Source: Pseudovibrio denitrificans JCM 12308 (GTDB taxonomy: Bacteria > Pseudomonadota > Alphaproteobacteria > Rhizobiales > Stappiaceae). Taken from it: a DNA stretch of 64,000 nucleotides. The notes under the pieces are model-generated. The model saw only the letters and a list, made by a program, of their open reading frames with translations, was not told the origin of the DNA and did not search any database. Positions 1 to 8,862 of the stretch are shown piece by piece; position 1 is the first letter of the stretch, and every line of letters begins with the position of its first letter. The translations under genes and the position numbers were made by a program. Location of the stretch: assembly GCF_001310815.1 (NCBI RefSeq), contig NZ_BAZK01000009.1, forward strand, positions 62,001 through 126,000, in the 5' to 3' direction.

Positions 1-41
1 CCGGCAATGCCGGTGCGTCCGAGTTTTTGAAAGGCGCCCAT
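1..41 (-). CDS. Start of a downstream gene, probably TRAP small permease (partial)
   Basis: An ATG at 39-41 on the minus strand opens a frame of 13 codons (MGAFQKLGRTGIA) that runs out of the window. It begins 2 bases after the stop of the TRAP substrate-binding gene. In TRAP operons dctP is usually followed by the small membrane subunit dctQ, so that is the likely identity. Nothing in the 13 residues proves it. Confidence 0.4.
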   Translation of the reverse strand, partial: MGAFQKLGRTGIA

Positions 42-43
42 AG

Positions 44-1078
44 CTACTCGCTGTGCTTGGAAATCAATGCCTGTGCTTTTGCAACCATCGCGTTGCCATC
101 AATGCCTTTTTTGGAAACTTCCGAGGTCCACTTTTCTACCACTGGAGCCAGAGCTTCTTTGAAGACAGCTGTTTCTTCGTCAGAAAGAGTGATGTGTTTG
201 TTGCCTGACTTTACTGCGAGGCCGATGCCAAAGTCATCAGTTGCGCGCCAAACTTCACCAACCTTTGCCCACCACTCAGGACCAGATGCATCGCGGAATG
301 CTTTCTGAATATCAGCAGGCAGACCTTCCCAGCGGCCTTTGTTCATGGAAACCTGGAAGACAGAAGTACCAAAGCGTGCTTTGCCAGCACCTTCGATCTG
401 GTATTCAGTCTGTTCCTGAATTTTCAGCGGTGGGATGATTTCCCAAGGAATGAACGCGGCATCAATCACGCCCTTCTGCAGAGCTGTCGGCAGTTCCGGA
501 ACTGGCATTGCGGCTGGAGATGCGCCGAGCGCTTCAATCACCCAAGCGCCGGTGCGGGATGGTGTGCGGATGCGCATGCCTGCCATATCAACCGGGCTGC
601 GAACTTCCTTGTCGCGTGTATGAAGGCCTGCACCTGCATGCACATGCAGGAACATGACTTCCAAGCCCTTGTATTCAACTTCAAGGTCGCTCTTGAACAT
701 ATCGTAAAGTGCAAGGTTTGCAGCGCGAGGGTCATCAAGGAAAACAAACGGCAATTCCATCACTTCAGTGCGTGGAAAAAGGCCAGGTGTGTAGCCATTC
801 AGGGTCCAGACCAGATCAACTACACCGTCACGAGCCTGGTTCACCAGCTCAGGTGGGCGACCACCCAGTGACATGGACGGGTAAATCTCGATTTTGACCT
901 GACCACCGGAATTCTCTTCAACGGCCTTTGCCCATGGTTCCAGCATTTTAGTCTGTGCCGGTGCCTTTGGGCTTAGAAAATGGTGAAGCTTAAAAGTGTA
1001 TTCTGCCGCGCCTGCCATGGAAACACTGGCAAGCAGAAGCGCTGTTGAAGCGCAAAGGCCTTTGAAATTACCAAACAT
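44..1078 (-). CDS. dctP: TRAP transporter substrate-binding protein, DctP family
   Basis: A periplasmic solute-binding protein of a TRAP (DctPQM) importer, 344 aa, the usual length. Residues 1-25 are a signal peptide (basic start, hydrophobic core, cut near AGAA-EYTF). The DctP fold follows: YTFKLHHFLSPKAP near the mature N-terminus, then GMRIRTPSRTGAW, whose Arg normally binds the carboxylate of the ligand, and PTALQKGVIDAAF. The next gene starts 2 bases after the stop. Upstream, 1246-1265, lies a 20-bp element identical to one in front of the pca operon, and pcaQ is adjacent on the same strand. I therefore infer an aromatic acid substrate such as protocatechuate or 4-hydroxybenzoate. The family is certain; the ligand is not. 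Confidence 0.9.
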   Translation of the reverse strand: MFGNFKGLCASTALLLASVSMAGAAEYTFKLHHFLSPKAPAQTKMLEPWAKAVEENSGGQVKIEIYPSMSLGGRPPELVNQARDGVVDLVWTLNGYTPGLFPRTEVMELPFVFLDDPRAANLALYDMFKSDLEVEYKGLEVMFLHVHAGAGLHTRDKEVRSPVDMAGMRIRTPSRTGAWVIEALGASPAAMPVPELPTALQKGVIDAAFIPWEIIPPLKIQEQTEYQIEGAGKARFGTSVFQVSMNKGRWEGLPADIQKAFRDASGPEWWAKVGEVWRATDDFGIGLAVKSGNKHITLSDEETAVFKEALAPVVEKWTSEVSKKGIDGNAMVAKAQALISKHSE

Positions 1079-1245
1079 AAGTATGTGACCCTCCTGAAGA
1101 ATGGTCTAAACCAGACATGCCTTCCTGATCCTGCACTTGGGACAGTCTCAGCTCCCGAAGGCTGTCGAATTCTTAATCACGATCCGGATGATCCGCCAAG
1201 GAAATTCTTAGGAATCACCACTGTGAATTCGGAGAATTACATACA

Positions 1246-1265
1246 CTTTTCAAAATGAATAATGA
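1246..1265 (-). promoter_or_regulatory. Candidate PcaQ operator in front of the TRAP operon
   Basis: Read on the minus strand this is TCATTATTCATTTTGAAAAG, identical over 20 bp to 2296-2315 in front of pcaDC and oriented the same way towards its gene. The following 12 bases are also similar (8 of 12). Its core TTCA-TTT-TGAA is a perfect dyad. It differs from the ATAACC-N4-GGTTAA site known for Sinorhizobium PcaQ, so the assignment rests on position and duplication. Confidence 0.55.
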
Positions 1266-1325
1266 AAAATACCGTGCTTTTCATGCCGCATTGGGTATCA
1301 ATATGTACTCCGAAATGATGTCCCT

Positions 1326-2265
1326 TCAGTAGGCTGGCGCGTGTGTTTCTTCCCGCTCGCTCAGGTCCATCAGAATCTCCGCAAAGCATTGAGCTGCACT
1401 GTCCAGTGTCTCGCCTGCACGCATGTTGAGGCCGACCGATCCCACCGTTGCACGGGTATCAATGGGCAGTTCCACAAATTGGCCGCTCTCAATCTCGCGG
1501 GCAATCACGCCGCGAGAAATGATCCAGATTGCATTGTACTCCTGAGTGAACGCTCTGCCGAAGGAGTCTGATACCGTCTCGATCGCCTGCTCTGGTTCCG
1601 GGATGCCGTGTTCAATGAAGAGACGGTCCACGAAAGGGCGGATAATCGAGGCTGCGGAAGGCATTAGGAGCGGAAAAGCATCCAACTCACTCACGCTGAT
1701 TTGTGGCTTACCTGCCAGAGGATGGTTCTTGTCGACGGCAAACACAACACGCTCACGGTAGTGTGGTTCAAACACCAGTCCTTGCATGTTCTCGGGTGCG
1801 GGAAGGCGGCCCATAACCAGATCCAGTTCACCATTTCGCAGTTGATCCAATAGCACATGGTTCTCACCAGTCACGATATGCAGTCGATTGCGCAACCCCG
1901 TATCAAGGAAAGCTTTGACGGCTTGTGGGATGAGCGAAGCAGCGACAGTTGGCAGCGCGCCGATGCGGACCATTGGCCCGTCGCTATAGCTGAGCTGAGA
2001 TAATGCATTGATGCCGTTACGGGCAGCCGCTAGACTGGTGCCTGCATGGCGCAGGAACACCTCACCATAGTGGGTGATGCGAATGCCTCGCCCGTCTTTT
2101 TCTATGAGTGGCTGGCCGCAGATTTCTTCCAGTTCTCGGATAGTCCGCGTCACAGCGGGTTGGGTCAGGTGAAGTACCTCCGCAGCGCGGCTCACGCTGT
2201 TCTGGCGGGATACCTCAACAAAAGCTTCCAAATGCCTGAGCTTTAATCTGCGCAAGTTATTCATA
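1326..2265 (-). CDS. pcaQ: LysR-type pca operon regulator PcaQ
   Basis: A LysR-family transcription factor expected to activate the pca genes when beta-carboxymuconate or a related intermediate builds up. The N-terminal helix-turn-helix is typical of PcaQ: KLRHLEAFVEVSRQNSVSRA, then LHLTQPAVTRTIRELEEICG and EKDGRGIRITHYGEVFL; the effector domain follows. I chose the ATG at 2265 (MNNLRRLKLRHLEAF, 312 aa) because it matches where PcaQ proteins begin. A longer frame to 2324 starts with TTG and would overlap the candidate operator at 2296-2315. The gene is divergent from pcaDC and parallel to the TRAP operon, a layout common in Alphaproteobacteria. Confidence 0.88.
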
Positions 2266-2295
2266 ACAATCTCAATATGATTAATCTGGATAATA

Positions 2296-2315
2296 TCATT
2301 ATTCATTTTGAAAAG
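2296..2315 (+). promoter_or_regulatory. Candidate PcaQ operator between pcaQ and pcaDC
   Basis: Second copy of the 20-bp element TCATTATTCATTTTGAAAAG, facing pcaDC. It sits 30 bp from the pcaQ start and about 33 bp from the pcaDC start, where one LysR protein could control both genes. The identical copy at 1246-1265 is the main evidence that it is a protein-binding site. Confidence 0.55.
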
Positions 2316-2347
2316 GGCATGCAATTTATCCGTTTAGGGGGATGTGC

Positions 2348-3546
2348 ATGCACTTCATAGACTTAAACGCGACTACGCTTCACTTCAAAAAGACCAGTTC
2401 AGACACAGCTGCTCCAGCGCTTGTTCTGATCAATTCATTGGGAACGGACTTTCGCATTTGGGATGAGTTTCTGCTTCATCTCGGGCATCAAGGCGAAGTG
2501 CTGACCTATGATAAACGAGGGCATGGTCTTTCTGGTGTTGGGGATGCGCGTTTCTCCATTGATTTGCATATGCGAGATCTTGCTGCACTCATGGACAGTC
2601 AGGGCATCAAGAATGCGGTGATTTGCGGTGTATCTGTAGGGGGAATGATCGCAATGGCGCTGCAGGCAGCCCGACCAGATTTGGTCAGAGGCTCATCCTG
2701 TGTGATACCGCACCACGCATTGGTGACCCTCAGGGGTGGCAGGACCGCATCGACGCGATTGAGGCCAACGGGATGGAGGGGGTCGCCGATGCGGTGATGT
2801 CCCGTTGGTTCTCAGCAGGCTTTCAAGAAGAGATGCCAGCTTCTGTCGCAGGTTATCGCAACCTGTTGTGCCGGACACCGGTGGATGGATACCTCGGCAC
2901 TTGCGCGGCCATTCGTGATGCGGATCTGACATGCTCAGCAGCTCAGATCGACGTACCTGTTTTGTGCATCGCAGGGGAGGATGATCAGTCCACCCCACCA
3001 GAGCTGGTGGAAGAGATGGCAAACCTCATCCCGAACGCCAAGTTTGAGCGGGTACGCAACTGCGGACATTTGCCGAGCATTGAGCAACCTGAGTATCTGG
3101 CGCATCTGGTTCGGCAGGCAATCTCGCGTTGGCCGGGTAACGTTGATCAGCGTGAACAGCGTCAAACTGAAATCTACAAACAGGGAATGCAAACACGTCG
3201 CCGGGTGTTGGGGGACACACACGTGAATGCAGCTGAAGTACAAAAGAACAGTTTTGATGCGCCATTTCAGGAACTTATTACTGAAGCCGCATGGGGTCAT
3301 GTATGGTCAAGGCACAACTGGACATTGCGAGAGAGGTCCATTGTAACTATTGCGCTTCTCGCTGCGTTAGGGCACCTAGATGAAGTGGCCATGCATGTGC
3401 GGGCTGCAAGAAACACCGGGGCAACACGGGAAGATATAAGCGAAGCTCTGCTGCACACCGCAATTTATGCCGGTGTGCCAGCCGCAAACAGCGCCATCAA
3501 AGTCGTAAAAAATGTGTTCGCGCAGCTTGATGCGTCAGGGGAGTGA
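2348..3546 (+). pseudogene. pcaDC: Fused PcaD-PcaC (3-oxoadipate enol-lactonase / 4-carboxymuconolactone decarboxylase), frameshifted
   Basis: Bifunctional enzyme (also called PcaL) for two late steps of the protocatechuate branch: decarboxylation of 4-carboxymuconolactone and hydrolysis of the enol-lactone to 3-oxoadipate. The N-terminal alpha/beta hydrolase part has the nucleophile elbow GVSVGG, then CIAGEDDQSTPPEL and a C-terminal NCGHLPSIEQP (catalytic His). The C-terminal AhpD-like domain begins near MQTRRRVLGDTHVNA. The frame breaks near 2690: AARPDLVR is in frame 2, and LILCDTAPRIGDPQGWQDRI in frame 1. One missing base restores a normal protein. The start at 2348 has AGGGGG at a better distance than the ATG at 2342. 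It is first in the pca operon and its stop lies 1 base before pcaH. Sequencing error and a real mutation are both possible; the frame is otherwise intact. Confidence 0.82.
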
Positions 3547-3547
3547 G

Positions 3548-4288
3548 ATGAGCAAGCCAACGACCAATGCTGGTCCGTTCTTTCCGCGAGATCGAAACTG
3601 GCACCCGCAGGCATTGTCGCCCAATTACAAAACGAGTGTGTTGCGGTCTCCGCAAAAAGCACTTCTGTCATTCGGAAATACAATCAGCGAAACCACTGGG
3701 CCGGTGTTTGGTCACAACATGCTTGGTGAGCTGGATCATGATCTGGTGTTGAACTACGCCAAGCCCGGTGAAAGCGCGTTGGGAGAACGCATCATCGTGC
3801 ATGGTCACGTTATGGATGAAGAAGCCAAACCTGTGCCAAACGCGCTGGTGGAGGTGTGGCAGGCCAATGCAGGTGGTCGTTACCGTCACAAGAAAGACGG
3901 CTATCTGGCACCGCTCGACCCAAATTTCGGTGGATGTGGCCGCGTCACCACGGATGAGAACGGTTACTATGCCTTCCGCACCATTCGTCCCGGACCGTAT
4001 CCATGGCCAAACGGGGTAAATGACTGGCGTCCTTCACATATCCATTTCTCTCTCTTCGGTTCCGGCTTCGCGCAGCGTCTGATCACACAGATGTACTTTG
4101 AGGGTGATCCGCATATTCCGATGTGCCCGATTGTTCGAACCATCAATGATCCTGCAGCCATTGAGATGCTTGTTGCCAAGCTGGACATGAACCACACGGT
4201 GCCAATGGATGCACGCGCCTATCGATTTGATATTGTTCTGCGCGGACGTCGCTCGACCATGTTTGAGAACCGTATGGAGGGCAATTGA
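3548..4288 (+). CDS. pcaH: Protocatechuate 3,4-dioxygenase beta subunit
   Basis: Iron-carrying subunit of the intradiol dioxygenase that opens protocatechuate to 3-carboxy-cis,cis-muconate. The 246-aa protein carries all four Fe(III) ligands: Tyr112, Tyr151, His164 and His166, spaced 39, 13 and 2 residues apart, as in the Pseudomonas putida enzyme (Tyr108, Tyr147, His160, His162). The last two lie in [12 protein letters not shown]. The first ATG after the pcaDC stop was chosen (1 base gap); an in-frame ATG further upstream lies inside pcaDC. The alpha subunit follows 1 base after the stop. Function is as sure as sequence alone allows. Confidence 0.97.
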   Translation: MSKPTTNAGPFFPRDRNWHPQALSPNYKTSVLRSPQKALLSFGNTISETTGPVFGHNMLGELDHDLVLNYAKPGESALGERIIVHGHVMDEEAKPVPNALVEVWQANAGGRYRHKKDGYLAPLDPNFGGCGRVTTDENGYYAFRTIRPGPYPWPNGVNDWRPSHIHFSLFGSGFAQRLITQMYFEGDPHIPMCPIVRTINDPAAIEMLVAKLDMNHTVPMDARAYRFDIVLRGRRSTMFENRMEGN

Positions 4289-4289
4289 T

Positions 4290-4901
4290 ATGACTAAGCT
4301 AGAGTATCTGAAAGAAAGCCCAAGCCAGACCGCTGGTCCATACGTTCACATTGGTTGCACACCAAACTTCATTGGCAACGCGGGGATCTTTAAGGAAGAT
4401 CTTGGTGCCCGCATGGTGAATGAGCAGAGTAAAGGCCAGCGCATCACCATTAAAGGCCGCGTGTTTGATGGAACTGGCACACCACTAAAAGACGCCCTGC
4501 TGGAGATCTGGCAGGCCGACAGTGAGGGCCTGTTCAACAGTCCATCGGAAACACGTGGAGATGCAGATCCAAACTTTACAGGGTGGGGACGTCAGCCGGT
4601 TAATCTGGAAACTGGTGAGTTCTGCTTTGAAACTGTGAAACCGGGTTCTGTGCCATTTCCAGATGGCAGAGCGCAAGCGCCGCACATCAACTTCTGGATC
4701 GTCGCACGCGGAATCAATATCGGCCTCAACACACGCATGTACTTCCCGGAAGAGGAAGAGGCCAATGCCGCGGATCCGGTTTTGAGCCGAATTGAGCATC
4801 GCGTTCGTGTCCCGACGCTGATCGCCAAGCAATCCGGCGACACCTACACCTTTGATATTTACATTCAGGGTGAAAACGAAACCGTCTTCTTTGATATCTG
4901 A
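4290..4901 (+). CDS. pcaG: Protocatechuate 3,4-dioxygenase alpha subunit
   Basis: Partner of PcaH, 203 aa, the usual size. It has the same beta-sandwich pattern (SPSQTAGPYVHIG, GTPLKDALLEIWQADSEG, DPNFTGWGR) but lacks the iron ligands: the His-x-His of PcaH is replaced by APHINFW, with a single His. That is normal for the alpha subunit, which shapes the substrate pocket. The start at 4290 is 1 base after the pcaH stop. Longer in-frame starts lie inside pcaH and give unrelated sequence. Confidence 0.96.
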   Translation: MTKLEYLKESPSQTAGPYVHIGCTPNFIGNAGIFKEDLGARMVNEQSKGQRITIKGRVFDGTGTPLKDALLEIWQADSEGLFNSPSETRGDADPNFTGWGRQPVNLETGEFCFETVKPGSVPFPDGRAQAPHINFWIVARGINIGLNTRMYFPEEEEANAADPVLSRIEHRVRVPTLIAKQSGDTYTFDIYIQGENETVFFDI

Positions 4902-4910
4902 TTGATAAAT

Positions 4911-5765
4911 ATGGCTGAATTTCTGTCTCTAAAAGATGCGGTCAAGAAATACCTCAAAAGCGGCGACATGGCCGCTTTTGAAGGTTTTACGCATCTCATC
5001 CCCCACGCTGCTGCCCATGAAGTCATCCGGCACGGCATTGATGAACTCACCATCGTCCGCATGACGCCGGATCTTATCTATGATCAGCTCATCGGTATGG
5101 GCTTGGTCAAAAAGATGATCTTCTCCTATGCCGGCAATCCGGGAGTTGGTTTGCTGCGCCGGGTGCGCGATTCAATCGAAAACGGTTGGCCGCGGTCTAT
5201 TGAGATTGAAGAGCACTCCCATGCAGCCCTTGCCAATGCATATGAAGCAGGTGCAGCAGGACTGCCATGTGCGGTCTTTCGTGGCTATCTGGGAACAGAA
5301 CTTCAGCGCGTGAATCCAAACATCAGAAGCGTAATATGTCCCTTTACAGGTGAAGAGCTGGCAGCCGTTCCATCCATTCGGCCTGATGTCGCTTTCATCC
5401 ATGCTCTCAAAGCGGATCGCAAAGGCAACGTGCTGATTGAGGGTATTGTGGGTGTGCAGAAAGAAGCTGTTCTGGCGGCCACATATTCCATCGTGACAGT
5501 TGAAGAAGTGGTTGATGAGCTGGACACGCATATGAACGCTTGCATTCTGCCGCACTGGACAGTTTCAGCCATTTGCAAAGTGCCGGGTGGAGCGCATCCA
5601 TCTTATGCGCAAGGATACTACGGCAGAGACAACAAGACGTACATCGATTGGGATCCGATTGCTGCAGATCGCGAAAAATTTCAGGCGTGGATGGAAGAGC
5701 ATGTGTTGAAGCAGGGGCCAGATGTGTTTGCTGGCCGCATCAAAGGGCTGGAGGTGACGTCATGA
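4911..5765 (+). CDS. pcaI: 3-oxoadipate CoA-transferase subunit A (CatI/GctA type)
   Basis: Activates 3-oxoadipate with CoA from succinyl-CoA, together with the next gene. The 284-aa protein belongs to the longer CatI/glutaconate-CoA-transferase-like class rather than the roughly 230-aa Pseudomonas PcaI. Recognisable parts are GDMAAFEGFTHLIPHAAAHEVIR near the N-terminus (the FxG loop), PDLIYDQLIGMGLVKKM and the C-terminal ILPHWTVSAICKVPGGAHPS. I chose ATG 4911; an in-frame TTG at 4902, directly after the pcaG stop, is possible. The stop overlaps the pcaJ start (ATGA), which fits coupled translation of two subunits. Confidence 0.92.
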   Translation: MAEFLSLKDAVKKYLKSGDMAAFEGFTHLIPHAAAHEVIRHGIDELTIVRMTPDLIYDQLIGMGLVKKMIFSYAGNPGVGLLRRVRDSIENGWPRSIEIEEHSHAALANAYEAGAAGLPCAVFRGYLGTELQRVNPNIRSVICPFTGEELAAVPSIRPDVAFIHALKADRKGNVLIEGIVGVQKEAVLAATYSIVTVEEVVDELDTHMNACILPHWTVSAICKVPGGAHPSYAQGYYGRDNKTYIDWDPIAADREKFQAWMEEHVLKQGPDVFAGRIKGLEVTS

Positions 5766-6553
5766 CTGAGCAAGACTTTACCCCGGACGAGATGATGGCC
5801 ATTGCTGCATCCCGTGCCTTGAGCAACACTGATGTCTGCTTTGTCGGCATCGGCCCTCCATCTGCGGCTTGCAACATCGCGCGCCTCACGCATGCGCCTG
5901 ATATCACGTTGATCTATGAGAGCGGGACGATTGGCACTGCGCCAGATGTTCTCCCCCTTTCCATTGGTGATGGTGAACTCTGCGATACGGCGCTGACAAC
6001 TGTTTCTGTAACTGAGATGTTCCGCTACTGGCTGCAAGGCGGAAAGATCACTGTCGGTTTTCTGGGGGCAGCGCAGATCGATCGTTTCGCCAATATCAAC
6101 ACAACGGTGGTGGGTGACTACGACAATCCAACAGTGAGATTGCCCGGCGGTGGCGGTGCACCAGAGATCGCTTCTTCCTCTCAGGAAATCTACATCACCA
6201 TGAAGCAAAGCAAGCGTGGTTTTGTTGAGAAACTGGACTTTTTTACCTCCTTTGGACACGGGGAGGGCGGTGACCACCGCGCACGTATGGGCATCACGAC
6301 AAAAGGCCCGACACTGCTGATTACAGACCTTGCCATCTGGAAGCCGGATCCTGTCACCAAAGAGCTGACGGTGGTATCCCTTCATCCGGGTACGACCAAA
6401 GAACGGGTGCAACAAACCGTGTCTTGGGCTGTACGTTTCAGTGATGATTTGCAGGAGACCCCTGCGCCGACTGAGGAGGAACTGTCTGTTCTGCGCGCAT
6501 TGAAGGCGCGAACAGCGGCGGCGCATGCGGGTAACAGAGTGGGGACGGCCTGA
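5762..6553 (+). CDS. pcaJ: 3-oxoadipate CoA-transferase subunit B (CatJ type)
   Basis: Second subunit of the 3-oxoadipate:succinyl-CoA transferase, 263 aa. The likely catalytic Glu is in ITLIYESGTIG, the family's E-S/N-G motif. VRLPGGGGAPEIASSSQEIYI and GPTLLITDLAIW are typical of the CatJ branch. The ATG at 5762 overlaps the pcaI stop by 4 bases, and the stop shares a base with the pcaF start (TGATG). A much longer frame to 5540 lies inside pcaI and is not used. Confidence 0.92.
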   Translation: MTEQDFTPDEMMAIAASRALSNTDVCFVGIGPPSAACNIARLTHAPDITLIYESGTIGTAPDVLPLSIGDGELCDTALTTVSVTEMFRYWLQGGKITVGFLGAAQIDRFANINTTVVGDYDNPTVRLPGGGGAPEIASSSQEIYITMKQSKRGFVEKLDFFTSFGHGEGGDHRARMGITTKGPTLLITDLAIWKPDPVTKELTVVSLHPGTTKERVQQTVSWAVRFSDDLQETPAPTEEELSVLRALKARTAAAHAGNRVGTA

Positions 6554-7758
6554 TGTCAGAGGCATATATTTGCGATTATATTAGAACACCAATTGGTCGT
6601 TATGGGGGCGCACTGTCTTCAGTTCGGGCGGATGATCTGGGTGCTCTGCCAATCAAGGCATTGATGGAACGTAACCCTTCCGTGGATTGGGAAGCGGTTG
6701 ATGAAGTGTATTACGGCTGTGCCAACCAGGCGGGCGAAGACAACCGCAACGTTGCACGCATGGTCGCTCTGCTGGCAGGCCTGCCAGAAGCTGTTCCAGG
6801 CACAACACTGAACCGCCTGTGTGGTTCTGGCATGGACGCCGTAATTGCAGCGGCTCGTGCGATCAAAACAGGTGAGTGTGATCTGGTGATTGCAGGCGGC
6901 GTGGAGTCCATGTCTCGCGCACCTTTCGTCATGCCAAAGGCAACCACCCCGTTTTCTCGTGCAAACGAAGTGTTCGACACCACCATTGGCTGGCGCTTCG
7001 TGAACCCAAAAATGAAGAAGCAGTTTGGCATCGACAGTATGCCTGAGACTGGTGAGAACGTAGCTGAAGATTTTGGCATCTCCCGTACGGATCAGGATGC
7101 CTTTGCTGCCCGCTCTCAGGCAAAAGCTGCTGCCGCTCAGGAAAATGGTCGTCTTGCCAAAGAGATCATCGACGTAACAATCCCACAGCGCAAAGGCGAT
7201 CCGATTATCGTCTCTGCTGATGAACACCCACGTGCAGGAACGACCGCTGAAAAACTTGCAAAGCTGCCAACACCATTCCGCGAAAACGGCAGTGTCACTG
7301 CAGGCAATGCATCCGGCGTGAATGATGGTGCGGCTGCGTTGATTGTTGCATCTGCTGAAGCAGTCAAGAAATACGGCCTCACGCCAATCGCACGTGTGTT
7401 GGGTGGAGCAACAGCTGGCGTATCTCCGCGCATTATGGGTATTGGGCCTGCCCCTGCTGCAAAGAAGCTCTGCGCCCGTTTGGATCTGCAGCCTTCCGAC
7501 TTTGATATCATCGAGTTGAACGAAGCCTTTGCAAGTCAGGGCATCGCTGTCCTTCGCGAGTTGGGCCTTGATGAAAGCGCTGAACACATCAACCCGAATG
7601 GTGGTGCAATTGCATTGGGTCACCCACTGGGTATGTCTGGTGCGCGCATCACCGGCACCGCTGCTCTGGAATTGAGCCTGCAAGGCAAAAAGCGTGCACT
7701 GGCGACCATGTGTATTGGTGTTGGTCAGGGCATCGCAATCGCGCTTGAAAGGGACTGA
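6553..7758 (+). CDS. pcaF: 3-oxoadipyl-CoA thiolase
   Basis: Cleaves 3-oxoadipyl-CoA to succinyl-CoA and acetyl-CoA, the last step of the beta-ketoadipate pathway. The 401-aa thiolase has the acylated Cys90 in TTLNRLCGSGMDA, the His of GGAIALGHPLGMSGAR and the second Cys of CIGVGQGIA. YIRTPIGRYGGALSSVRADDL at the start is the PcaF signature. It is translationally coupled to pcaJ on one side and to pcaB on the other (1-base gap). Confidence 0.96.
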   Translation: MSEAYICDYIRTPIGRYGGALSSVRADDLGALPIKALMERNPSVDWEAVDEVYYGCANQAGEDNRNVARMVALLAGLPEAVPGTTLNRLCGSGMDAVIAAARAIKTGECDLVIAGGVESMSRAPFVMPKATTPFSRANEVFDTTIGWRFVNPKMKKQFGIDSMPETGENVAEDFGISRTDQDAFAARSQAKAAAAQENGRLAKEIIDVTIPQRKGDPIIVSADEHPRAGTTAEKLAKLPTPFRENGSVTAGNASGVNDGAAALIVASAEAVKKYGLTPIARVLGGATAGVSPRIMGIGPAPAAKKLCARLDLQPSDFDIIELNEAFASQGIAVLRELGLDESAEHINPNGGAIALGHPLGMSGARITGTAALELSLQGKKRALATMCIGVGQGIAIALERD

Positions 7759-7759
7759 T

Positions 7760-8830
7760 GTGGTTGTGAGCCTCTTCACAGACCCGGTGTGGAGCGGATT
7801 GTTTGGAGACGAGGAGGTAGAAAGTGCCTTCTCACTCGAAGCAACGCTGCAGCACTATCTGGCTTACGAAGTGGCTCTCACTAATGCTTTGAGCGAACAT
7901 GCGCTCATTTCAGCGGATGCAAAAGAGGCTGTACTCAAAGGTTGTGAAGGTTTCGAGCCAGACCTTGCTGGACTGAAAGCAGGCGTTGCCAAAGATGGTC
8001 TGCCAATCCCGGCTTTCATCGCCCAGTTGCGTGCCCGCATAGGTGAGCCGCACGCTTCTGCATGTCACAAAACATCCACCAGTCAGGATGTTATGGATAC
8101 GGCACTGGCTTTGGCCTTGAAACAAGTCTCACAAGTTCTGACTACTCGTCTGGCAGCAGTGATTGACGCACTCGAGACGCTGAAGTCAGCAAATGCCGAT
8201 CATACACTTATGGGCCGAACCCGTATGCAAGCTGCCCTGCCAATCACAGCAGGTGATCGCATTGCTACGTGGATTGCACCGCTGGAGCGTTATCAGCAGA
8301 AACTGGAAGATGCTGCAAAGCAGGTTTCTGTGCTTCAGTACGGCGGTCCTGTTGGAACTTCCGCAACACAAGGTGAGCATGCCGAGGTTATTGCCTCGCA
8401 AATGGCGGTCGAGTTAGATCTGGGAGTACCCACTCAGTCATGGCACACACAGCGGGATGATCTGGTTGATTATGCGAATGTGCTTTCCATGATTTCCGGA
8501 AGCCTCGGCAAGCTGGGTGCGGATGTTACGTTGATGGCTCAACAGGGTGTTGGTGAGATCAAACTTACCGGTGGAGGCAGCTCGTCCGCCATGGCTCACA
8601 AGCACAATCCAATCAATGCAGAACTGTTGGTTACACTGGCGCGCTACAACAGCACGCAAGTATCCGCCATGCATAGTGCGCTGGTGCATGAGCAGGAGCG
8701 TTCAGGCGTTGCATGGGCTTTAGAGTGGATGATCTTGCCTGGCATGTGCATGGCGACGGGAGCCGGTCTTCAGAGTGCATTAAAGCTGCTGCAACAAACA
8801 GAGTGGATTGGAGCTCCCTTAAGTGATTAA
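7760..8830 (+). CDS. pcaB: 3-carboxy-cis,cis-muconate cycloisomerase
   Basis: Converts the PcaGH product to 4-carboxymuconolactone. About 356 aa, in the fumarase/aspartase superfamily. The signature loop reads GGSSSAMAHKHNPINAELL, and TSTSQDVMDTALALAL and GRTRMQAALPIT are the other conserved blocks. No ATG fits. GTG at 7760 is likely, with GAAAGGGA 6-7 bases upstream; GTG at 7766 would also work. Placing pcaB last, after pcaF, is unusual but leaves the pathway complete within one operon. Confidence 0.93.
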   Translation: MVVSLFTDPVWSGLFGDEEVESAFSLEATLQHYLAYEVALTNALSEHALISADAKEAVLKGCEGFEPDLAGLKAGVAKDGLPIPAFIAQLRARIGEPHASACHKTSTSQDVMDTALALALKQVSQVLTTRLAAVIDALETLKSANADHTLMGRTRMQAALPITAGDRIATWIAPLERYQQKLEDAAKQVSVLQYGGPVGTSATQGEHAEVIASQMAVELDLGVPTQSWHTQRDDLVDYANVLSMISGSLGKLGADVTLMAQQGVGEIKLTGGGSSSAMAHKHNPINAELLVTLARYNSTQVSAMHSALVHEQERSGVAWALEWMILPGMCMATGAGLQSALKLLQQTEWIGAPLSD

Positions 8831-8862
8831 CTGCGCCAACTGAGTTTAGAGGGAGAATGAGA

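Noticed and set aside
2685-2695. Programmed ribosomal frameshifting in pcaDC
   Set aside because: No slippery heptamer or downstream structure is evident, and seven other similar one-base losses in the window favour a common, non-programmed cause.
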